Shown here: piece after piece, positions 1-4,848 of the stretch | Layout: every line of letters begins with the position of its first letter | Numbering within the stretch: the first letter of the stretch is position 1 | Origin: UBA964 sp031382085 | GTDB taxonomy: Bacteria > Pseudomonadota > Gammaproteobacteria > Steroidobacterales > Steroidobacteraceae | DNA length: 5,527 nucleotides | Assembly (NCBI GenBank): GCA_031382085.1 | Contig: JANMYM010000031.1 | Coordinates: 1 to 5,527 of the forward strand | Direction of reading: 5' to 3' | Program-made: the position numbers and the translations under genes | The notes under the pieces: model-generated | Seen by the model: the letters and a program-made list of their open reading frames with translations, nothing else | What the model was told of the DNA's origin: nothing | The model's database searches: none

Positions 1-74
1 TTGTTGCCGGCTTCCGCGAAGCAGGCGCCGCTGACAAGTCCCACGTAACCGGAACCGAAGATGGTGACCTTCAC
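1..74 (-). CDS. ugd: UDP-glucose 6-dehydrogenase, N-terminal fragment (cut by window edge)
   Basis: Only the first 24 codons are inside the window; the gene runs off the left edge. Reading from a GTG at 74-72, the product begins MKVTIFGSGYVGLVSGACFA and continues EAGN. The GxGxxG dinucleotide-binding loop (G7, G9, G12) followed by the G-A-C-x-A-E-x-G-N stretch is the signature N-terminus of UDP-glucose dehydrogenases, which oxidise UDP-glucose to UDP-glucuronate with NAD+ in the cytoplasm. It looks less like UDP-ManNAc dehydrogenase (WecC) or GDP-mannose dehydrogenase (AlgD), whose N-termini differ after the glycine loop, although 24 residues cannot exclude a sibling dehydrogenase. The start lies one base after the wecB stop codon, and a modest AGGCAGG (90-84) sits 9 nt upstream, so translation is probably coupled to wecB. 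It is the last visible gene of the manC-manB-wecB-ugd operon. Confidence 0.82.
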   Translation of the reverse strand, partial: MKVTIFGSGYVGLVSGACFAEAGN

Positions 75-75
75 G

Positions 76-1167
76 TCAGCGTACCTGCCTGTTTTTCAAA
101 CTCGCGGCGGCCCGCACGGCCGCCTTGCCATCCCACAGATCGGGCCGTTTTCCGCGAGGCCATTGGCCAGCCACCACCCGCTGCACCGCCGCTAACAGCT
201 CCGGCACCTTGACCAGCCGGTTGCTGCCCTCGGTCACCGTCACGGGACGCTCGGTGTTCTCGCGCAGCGTTAGACACGGGATGCCCAGGTAAGTAGTCTC
301 TTCCTGCACACCGCCCGAATCGGTGATCGCCGCGCAGGCGCCGGTGACCAGCCCCATGAAAGGCACATAGCCCAGAGGCTCCAGCAGACGAATGGATCCT
401 GCGGCCTGCAGCTTCGCCCACAAACCGAATTCCTGCAGTTTCTTGCGGGTACGGGGATGCACCGGGAAGACGAGATCGACGTCCCTGGCGACTGCCAGCA
501 ATTGCTCCACCAGCAGACCTAACGGACCGGCCTCATCGACATTCGACGGCCGATGCAGCGTCACCACCGCGTAGGGCCGCGTACCGAGACCTAACGACGC
601 GCGCGTGCCGTCCGCGGCGATGCCCGGGCGCATCATCTCGTAGCTGTCGATCATGATGTTGCCGATGCACTCGATGCGCCTCGCCGGTACGCCTTCCGCT
701 AACAGATTGGCGTCGGCGTCGTGCGACGGTGTCCACAACAGATCGGAGATCGCATCCGTGACCAGGCGGTTGATCTCCTCGGGCATGCGCCGGTCGCCCG
801 AACGCAGGCCCGCCTCGAGATGCACGACCGCGATCCAGAGTTTGGCGCCCACCATCGCGCAGGCCGCGGTGGAATTGACGTCGCCGACCACCACGATCCA
901 ATCCGGCTTTTCGGCCAGCGCGACTTTCTCGTAGGCAATCATCACGCCGCCGGTCTGCTCGGCATGCGAGCCGCTGCCGACGTTCAGATGCACGTGCGGA
1001 TCCGGCATTTTCAGGTCTTTGAAAAATGCATCCGACATGTTGGCGTCGTAATGCTGACCGGTGTGCACGATGCGCGGCTCGCACCAGCTTTCGCGCGCCA
1101 GCGCATGGTACAGCGGCGCAATCTTCATGAAATTCGGCCGCGCCGCGGCGATCAAGTGAACACGCAT
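76..1167 (-). CDS. wecB: UDP-N-acetylglucosamine 2-epimerase (non-hydrolysing)
   Basis: This 363-residue cytoplasmic enzyme interconverts UDP-GlcNAc and UDP-ManNAc, the donor for ManNAc-type residues in surface glycans. The full family length is present. Visible landmarks are the N-terminal ARPNFMK (R10 and K15), TGQHYD at 36-41, the GDVNST loop with D96, HLEAGLRSGD with E118, MPEEINR with E130 and E131, LHRPSNVD with H205, and the UDP-binding DSGGVQEE at 283-290 followed by RENTERPVT at 302-310. R10, K15, D96, E118, E131 and H205 correspond to the substrate-binding and catalytic residues described for E. coli WecB, so it should be active. The ATG start is supported by an AGGG (1179-1176) 8 nt upstream, inside the end of manB. 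Four bases separate it from the manB stop, and its own stop is one base before the ugd start. WecB rather than a hydrolysing epimerase is favoured by the length and the absence of any kinase domain. Confidence 0.95.
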   Translation of the reverse strand: MRVHLIAAARPNFMKIAPLYHALARESWCEPRIVHTGQHYDANMSDAFFKDLKMPDPHVHLNVGSGSHAEQTGGVMIAYEKVALAEKPDWIVVVGDVNSTAACAMVGAKLWIAVVHLEAGLRSGDRRMPEEINRLVTDAISDLLWTPSHDADANLLAEGVPARRIECIGNIMIDSYEMMRPGIAADGTRASLGLGTRPYAVVTLHRPSNVDEAGPLGLLVEQLLAVARDVDLVFPVHPRTRKKLQEFGLWAKLQAAGSIRLLEPLGYVPFMGLVTGACAAITDSGGVQEETTYLGIPCLTLRENTERPVTVTEGSNRLVKVPELLAAVQRVVAGQWPRGKRPDLWDGKAAVRAAASLKNRQVR

Positions 1168-1171
1168 GGCA

Positions 1172-2524
1172 TCAGCCCTGGTCGAGTAGAGCGAGAATTT
1201 CGGCGGTTTTGTCGCGCATCAGCGCCTCGTTGCCACGCGACTCGACATTGAGCCGCACCAGCGGCTCGGTGTTCGAGCTGCGCAGGTTAAAGCGCCAGTC
1301 GGCGAACTCCAGCGACAGGCCGTCTGTTAGATCGAGCAGCAGGGCCTGCGGCTCGTAGCGCGCGCGCACCGCGGCGATCGACGCCGCGGCGTCCTTCAAT
1401 TTGCGGTTGATCTCGCCGCTCGCCGGGAAGGCTTTCATGCGCTCGCCGACCATGCTCGACAGCGACTTGCCGGTGATCGACATACGCTCCAGCACCAGCA
1501 GCCACGGAATCATGCCGCTGTCGCAGTAGGCAAAGTTGCGGAAGTAGTGGTGCGCGCTCATCTCGCCGCCGTAGGCCGCATCCACCTCGCGCATCTTTTG
1601 CTTGATGAACGCGTGCCCGGACTTGCACATCACCGGCACGCCGTCCAGGCGCTTCACGATATCGATGGTGTTCCAGGTGAGCCGCGGGTCATAGATGATG
1701 CGCGCGCCTTGCTCGCGTTCGAGGAACGCCTCGGCTAACAAGCCGACCAGGTAATAGCCTTCGATGAAGGTGCCCTGGTCATCGAAAAAGAAACAACGAT
1801 CGAAGTCGCCATCCCAGGCAATGCCGATGTCCGCCTTGTGCTTGCGGATCGCATCGACGGTGGGCTTGCGGTTCTCCGCCAGCATCGGATTCGGCACGCC
1901 GTTGGGGAAAGTGCCATCCGGCTCGTGGTGAATCTTGATGAACTCGAACGGCAGGTGCTTCTCCAGGCGATCGACCACCAGCCCGGCCCCGCCGTTGCCG
2001 GCGTTGCACACGACCTTGAGTTTGCGCAGCCGCTTGAGGTTCACGTAGCCCAGCAGGTGCTCGATATAGGCGTCGTTAAGGTCGACGGCGTTGCGGCGAC
2101 CGAGCCGCGCGGGAGGCGTCGGCAGTCGCCCGTCGCGGATCATCGAGGCCATTTCCTGCAGGCCCGTGTCGGCGCTTATCGGGCGCGAGCCCTCGCGCAC
2201 GAACTTCATGCCGTTGTAATCGGGCGGGTTGTGGCTGGCGGTGACCATGATGCCGCCGTCGTAGCGCTGCGAAAAGGTCGCGAAATACGTGCCTTCCGTG
2301 CCGCAGAGCCCGATGTCCATGACATCGACGCCAGAATCGAGCAGGCCGCGGATCAGTGCGCCCGCCAGCTCGCTACTGGAGAGCCGGATATCGCGCCCCA
2401 CGGCCACCTTGCGCGGTTTGACAAAGCCTGCGTAGGCCTGGCCGATCTTGTATGCCAGATCCGCGTTCAGTTCGTCCGGAATGCGGCCGCGAACGTCGTA
2501 GGCCTTGAAGCTGTTCAAATTCAA
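1172..2524 (-). CDS. manB: Phosphomannomutase (phosphohexomutase family, possibly also phosphoglucomutase)
   Basis: This 450-residue cytoplasmic enzyme of the alpha-D-phosphohexomutase superfamily converts mannose-6-phosphate to mannose-1-phosphate for GDP-mannose synthesis. All four domain landmarks are intact: N-terminal FKAYDVRGR (6-14), the phosphoserine loop TASHNP (95-100, S97), the metal loop DGDFDR (238-243), the sugar-binding loop GGEMSAHHYF (319-328), and the phosphate-binding RSSNTEP (415-421). The sequence resembles CpsG/ManB and Xanthomonas XanA type enzymes; some relatives (XanA, AlgC) also act on glucose phosphates, which sequence cannot decide. The start is a TTG at 2524-2522. 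An in-frame TGA lies immediately before it, no ATG or GTG is available before the conserved FKAYD motif, and TAAGG (2539-2535) sits 10 nt upstream. The gap from manC is 12 bases and that to wecB 4 bases, consistent with co-transcription. Confidence 0.95.
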   Translation of the reverse strand: MNLNSFKAYDVRGRIPDELNADLAYKIGQAYAGFVKPRKVAVGRDIRLSSSELAGALIRGLLDSGVDVMDIGLCGTEGTYFATFSQRYDGGIMVTASHNPPDYNGMKFVREGSRPISADTGLQEMASMIRDGRLPTPPARLGRRNAVDLNDAYIEHLLGYVNLKRLRKLKVVCNAGNGGAGLVVDRLEKHLPFEFIKIHHEPDGTFPNGVPNPMLAENRKPTVDAIRKHKADIGIAWDGDFDRCFFFDDQGTFIEGYYLVGLLAEAFLEREQGARIIYDPRLTWNTIDIVKRLDGVPVMCKSGHAFIKQKMREVDAAYGGEMSAHHYFRNFAYCDSGMIPWLLVLERMSITGKSLSSMVGERMKAFPASGEINRKLKDAAASIAAVRARYEPQALLLDLTDGLSLEFADWRFNLRSSNTEPLVRLNVESRGNEALMRDKTAEILALLDQG

Positions 2525-2539
2525 TCAGGGTCCGCCTTA
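2525..2539 (-). promoter_or_regulatory. Shine-Dalgarno of manB merged with the manC stop codon
   Basis: On the minus strand the manC stop TAA (2539-2537) runs straight into GG, giving TAAGG as the ribosome binding site, followed by 10 nt and the TTG start of manB. An in-frame TGA (2527-2525) directly precedes the TTG. Together these fix the manB start at the TTG or the nearby TTG two codons later, and suggest that ribosomes finishing manC restart on manB. Confidence 0.6.
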
Positions 2540-3961
2540 TTTGTTCGTGCCTTCGCGGCCGTAGCGATCCTCGAAGCGGACGATGTCGTCTTCCCCGAGG
2601 TAGCTGCCCGACTGCACTTCGATGATGTGCAACGTAATTTTACCCGGGTTCTCGATCCGGTGTTTGGCGCCGATCGGGATGTAGGCGGACTGGTTCTCCT
2701 CCAGCAGGAAAACCTCATCGTTACGGGTGATCCGGGCCGTGCCCGAGACCACGATCCAGTGCTCGGCGCGATGATGGTGCATCTGCAGCGACATCGATGC
2801 GCCCGGCTTCACTGTCAGGCGCTTGACCTGGTAGCGCTCGCCGTTTTCGACGCTGTCGTAGCTGCCCCAGGGCCGAAACACTTCGCGATGCAACGAATGC
2901 TCGGTGCGTCCCGCGGCTTTCAATTGCTCGACCAGTTTCTTGACGTCCTGGACCCGGTCCTTGGGCGCCACCAGCACCGCGTCCTTGGTTTCGACCACCA
3001 CATGATCCCGGAGGCCCACCGTCGCAATCAGACGGCCCTCGCTGTAGAGATAACAACCGCGGGTATCGTGCGTCAGCACATCGCCGTGGATCGAATTGCC
3101 GCTGTCATCCTGCGGCGAGGCATCATGCAACGACGCCCAGGAGCCGACATCGCTCCAGCCCGCCTCCAGCGGCACCACGACCGCGTTAGCCGTTTTCTCC
3201 ATCACCGCGTAGTCGATGGACTCAGAGCGGCACTTGCCAAAGAGGTCTACCGGCACGCGTGTGAAATCAAGATCGCGCGTCGCGCCCGCAAAGGCCGCAG
3301 CGCAATCCTGGGCAATGTCGGGGGCGAGCTTCTGCAGTTCCTCCAGATAGCGCGAGGCCCTGAAGAGGAACATGCCACTGTTCCACAGGTACTCGCCCGA
3401 TTTGAAAAATTCGTTAGCTTTTTCAGCATTTGGCTTTTCGACAAATTGCTGGATCGGGAACGTCGGGCCCCTGCCCTTGGCTTTGCGGATATATCCGTAA
3501 CCAGTTTCCGGGCGATCCGGCACGATGCCGAACGTGACCAGCATGCCCTGCTCCGCCGACGGCAGCGCGAGCTGCACCGCCGCCTGAAAGACGGCGACAT
3601 CGCGGATCACATGGTCCGCCGGCAGCACCAGGATCACCGCGTCAGCATCCAGCGCCTGCGCCGCATGCGCCGCCAGCGCCACGGCCGGCGCTGTGTTGCG
3701 GCCCACGGGCTCGAGGAGGATGCCGGCGGGCGGCCTGCCTAACAACGCGTGCAACTGCTCGGCGACCAGAAAGCGGTGCGCATCGTTGCAGACCACGATG
3801 GGCGCACCAACGCCCGCGAGGTCGCTCACGCGAGCCGCGGTTTCCTGCAACATCGTGCGGTCGCTGGTGAGGGCCAGCAGCTGCTTGGGGTTCAGCTCAC
3901 GCGATAGCGGCCAGAGGCGAGTGCCGGAGCCACCGGAGAGCAGGACGGGGATAAGGGACAT
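2537..3961 (-). CDS. manC: Mannose-1-phosphate guanylyltransferase / mannose-6-phosphate isomerase (bifunctional)
   Basis: This 474-residue type II phosphomannose isomerase/GDP-mannose pyrophosphorylase has the length of AlgA, XanB and CpsB. The N-terminal nucleotidyltransferase domain (about 1-285) shows the pyrophosphorylase signature GGSGTRLWPLSR (10-21), PKQ with K26, LPADH (113-117), FVEKP (173-177), WNSGMF (193-198), ESIDYAVME (247-255) and WSDVGSW (269-275). The C-terminal cupin isomerase domain (about 360-474) shows RPWG (363-366), QMHHHRAEHWIVVSG (393-407) with candidate metal ligands H395, H396 and E400, and GAKHRIEN (431-438) with H434. It converts fructose-6-phosphate to mannose-6-phosphate and mannose-1-phosphate plus GTP to GDP-mannose, flanking the ManB step. 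The ATG start is fixed by an in-frame TAA only 15 nt upstream (3976-3974). No Shine-Dalgarno is visible. It is the first gene of the four-gene operon, divergent from the antitoxin gene. Confidence 0.97.
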   Translation of the reverse strand: MSLIPVLLSGGSGTRLWPLSRELNPKQLLALTSDRTMLQETAARVSDLAGVGAPIVVCNDAHRFLVAEQLHALLGRPPAGILLEPVGRNTAPAVALAAHAAQALDADAVILVLPADHVIRDVAVFQAAVQLALPSAEQGMLVTFGIVPDRPETGYGYIRKAKGRGPTFPIQQFVEKPNAEKANEFFKSGEYLWNSGMFLFRASRYLEELQKLAPDIAQDCAAAFAGATRDLDFTRVPVDLFGKCRSESIDYAVMEKTANAVVVPLEAGWSDVGSWASLHDASPQDDSGNSIHGDVLTHDTRGCYLYSEGRLIATVGLRDHVVVETKDAVLVAPKDRVQDVKKLVEQLKAAGRTEHSLHREVFRPWGSYDSVENGERYQVKRLTVKPGASMSLQMHHHRAEHWIVVSGTARITRNDEVFLLEENQSAYIPIGAKHRIENPGKITLHIIEVQSGSYLGEDDIVRFEDRYGREGTNK

Positions 3962-3970
3962 AAGCGCGGG

Positions 3971-3976
3971 ATTTTA
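3971..3976 (-). promoter_or_regulatory. Candidate -10 element for manC, possibly giving a leaderless transcript
   Basis: TAAAAT on the minus strand (5 of 6 matches to TATAAT) ends 9 bases before the manC ATG. Transcription would then start at about 3963-3965, within a few bases of the start codon. The best -35 is weak (TTCACT, 4001-3996, 19-bp spacer). A perfect TTGACA on the same strand (4029-4024) has no convincing -10 at 16-18 bp. The lack of a Shine-Dalgarno before manC is compatible with a leaderless message, but an unseen upstream promoter is equally possible. Confidence 0.3.
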
Positions 3977-4032
3977 CCGGCAGACCATTGGCAAAAGTGA
4001 ACGAATTCGGCAGTTTTATCGGGTGTCAAAAA

Positions 4033-4048
4033 TGATGCTATAGCATCA
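4033..4048. promoter_or_regulatory. Palindromic operator of the toxin-antitoxin operon
   Basis: TGATGCTATAGCATCA is a perfect 16-bp palindrome located 26 bases before the likely antitoxin start. Its half-site TGCTAT occurs at 4036-4041 (plus) and 4040-4045 (minus), and again at 4059-4064 (plus), 23 bp from the first, which is close to two helical turns. Ribbon-helix-helix antitoxins characteristically bind short inverted or tandem repeats in their own promoter, so this is the expected VapB/VapBC autoregulatory site. The assignment is by position and symmetry; no consensus for this specific protein is known to me. Confidence 0.65.
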
Positions 4049-4058
4049 CTTTATGCGG

Positions 4059-4067
4059 TGCTATGAT
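4059..4067 (+). promoter_or_regulatory. Candidate extended -10 of the toxin-antitoxin promoter
   Basis: TGCTATGAT fits an extended -10 (TGn followed by TATGAT, 5 of 6 matches to TATAAT). It would start transcription at about 4074-4075, exactly at the preferred antitoxin ATG, and it overlaps the third TGCTAT half-site, so bound antitoxin would block it. No good -35 lies 16-18 bp upstream. An alternative TGCTATAGC inside the palindrome (4036-4044) would start near 4051 instead. Confidence 0.35.
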
Positions 4068-4074
4068 GTCTACC

Positions 4075-4341
4075 ATGCGCAGTACCGTGAGAATTGACGA
4101 TGACTTGATGGACGAACTTCGACAAAAGGCCGACCAGGAACAGGTGTCGCTCAGTCGCATGCTCAATCGAACCCTTAGGGCGGGCCTGCGTACCGGGAAA
4201 AGCACGCGAAACAGCCGTCGCCCCTATCGCGAACAGGTGTTCGCCATGGGGGAGCCAGAATTGGATTTGGACAAGGCGCTTGCGGCAGCCGCCCGGCTCG
4301 AAGATGCCGAACTCCTGCGCAAGCTCGCCACGCGTAAATGA
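4075..4341 (+). CDS. vapB: VapB-like ribbon-helix-helix antitoxin
   Basis: An 88-residue protein, read from the ATG at 4075. It opens with STVRIDDDLMDELRQKAD (residues 3-20), a short beta strand and first helix, then VSLSRMLNRTLRAGLR (24-39), the second helix of a CopG/Arc/MetJ-type ribbon-helix-helix fold used by many VapB antitoxins for dimerisation and DNA binding. The basic linker (about 40-52) and the acidic/alanine-rich C-terminal helix (about 59-86) would form the toxin-binding tail. In-frame ATGs at 4063 and 4066 would add four or three residues; the 4075 start is preferred because family members usually begin within a few residues of the (S/T)TVRID strand. None of the three has a clear Shine-Dalgarno. 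The stop overlaps the toxin start (ATGA), so the pair is translationally coupled. It is expected to neutralise the downstream PIN toxin and to repress its own promoter through the palindrome upstream. Confidence 0.85.
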   Translation: MRSTVRIDDDLMDELRQKADQEQVSLSRMLNRTLRAGLRTGKSTRNSRRPYREQVFAMGEPELDLDKALAAAARLEDAELLRKLATRK

Positions 4342-4772
4342 AAATCGTTGATGCGAATGTCTTGCTCTATGCCGTCAACGCCGACTCTGCACATCACGCG
4401 CGCGTGCGCGTCTGGTGGGAAGCCTCGCTGAACAGCGATCAGAGCATCGGGCTGCCGTGGGTGGTGATTCTGGCGTTCCTGCGGCTCTCAACCCATCGCG
4501 CCGCGTTTCCTAAACCGCTGACGGCGAAGCAGGCGGCGGACAGAGTCAGCGCCTGGCTCGCCTGCCCTGTGGTTACCGCGCTCAGTGAGGCCGATGGGCA
4601 CTGGGCAATACTGCAGCGACTGTTAGCTCAAACCGGTACCGCAGCGAACCTGACAACCGATGCGCACCTGGCCGCAATTGCCATCAGCCGCGATGCGGTG
4701 CTGGTGTCGTGCGACAACGACTTTGGAAGGTTTGCGGACTTGCGGTGGGAGAATCCGCTGGTCGCCAAATGA
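4338..4772 (+). CDS. vapC: VapC-like PIN-domain ribonuclease toxin
   Basis: A 144-residue PIN-domain protein, the usual VapC length. It begins MKIVDANVLLYAVNADS, with catalytic D5 in the first beta strand. The later acidic cluster is present as TTDAHLAAIAI (106-116, D108) and SCDNDFGRF (124-132, D126 and D128), and it ends with the RWENPL tail typical of the subgroup. The helix that often carries a conserved Glu in VapC reads LPWVVILAFLRL (39-50) with no acidic residue. Relatives with the same xVxLxFLR pattern also lack it, so this is probably a subgroup trait rather than damage. The expected activity is Mg2+-dependent endoribonuclease cleavage of tRNA or rRNA, held in check by the overlapping upstream antitoxin. 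The RNA target cannot be predicted. The gene is convergent with the transferase gene to its right, with 76 bases between stops. Confidence 0.92.
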   Translation: MKIVDANVLLYAVNADSAHHARVRVWWEASLNSDQSIGLPWVVILAFLRLSTHRAAFPKPLTAKQAADRVSAWLACPVVTALSEADGHWAILQRLLAQTGTAANLTTDAHLAAIAISRDAVLVSCDNDFGRFADLRWENPLVAK

Positions 4773-4848
4773 GTGGTTGTTATTGGCCAAGCAACCTGTC
4801 GGGTCGACTCTTGTTAGCGGTTAATCCAGCGAGACCAGGCCCGGGCAA
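4773..4848. other. Convergent intergenic spacer without a convincing terminator
   Basis: These 76 bases lie between the stop of the PIN toxin (plus) and the stop of the WecA-type transferase (minus). They hold two short palindromes, TTGGCCAA (4783-4790, enclosed by GGTTG 4775-4779 and CAACC 4792-4796) and GCCCGGGC (4839-4846). Neither makes a stable hairpin followed directly by a T run on either strand. Read-through from each side into the antisense of the other gene is therefore possible. Confidence 0.5.

Noticed and set aside
533..1084. A 183-codon minus-strand open frame overlapping wecB in another frame
   Set aside because: It is an Arg-rich out-of-frame translation of wecB with no independent start signal.
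721..1251. A 176-codon plus-strand open frame antisense to wecB
   Set aside because: It has no recognisable domain, its composition is typical of an antisense shadow, and it runs over the manB-wecB junction.
1838..3742. A 634-codon open frame on the plus strand
   Set aside because: It is antisense to manC and manB, which have complete conserved motifs. Its translation is rich in His, Arg and Ala without any domain, as expected for a frame mirrored from GC-rich codons, and it spans the manC-manB junction.
3979..4006. Sigma-E/AlgU-type promoter before manC, suggested by a TTCACTT...TCTGC pattern
   Set aside because: The spacing between the two parts is about 10 bp rather than the 16-17 expected, and the -35 does not match GAACTT well.
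3988..4019. Plus-strand TTGGCA (3988-3993) with TTTTAT (4014-4019) as an antitoxin promoter
   Set aside because: The spacer is 20 bp and the -10 match is only 4 of 6. The extended -10 nearer the start is a better candidate.
4775..4846. Possible bidirectional terminator in the convergent spacer
   Set aside because: The short palindromes TTGGCCAA and GCCCGGGC have no loop or adjacent T run. The T run at 4852-4856 lies 5 bases after GCCCGGGC, but no stem-loop precedes it.
3962..4848. Mobile element carrying the toxin-antitoxin genes
   Set aside because: No transposase, terminal inverted repeats or target-site duplications were found at either border of the module.
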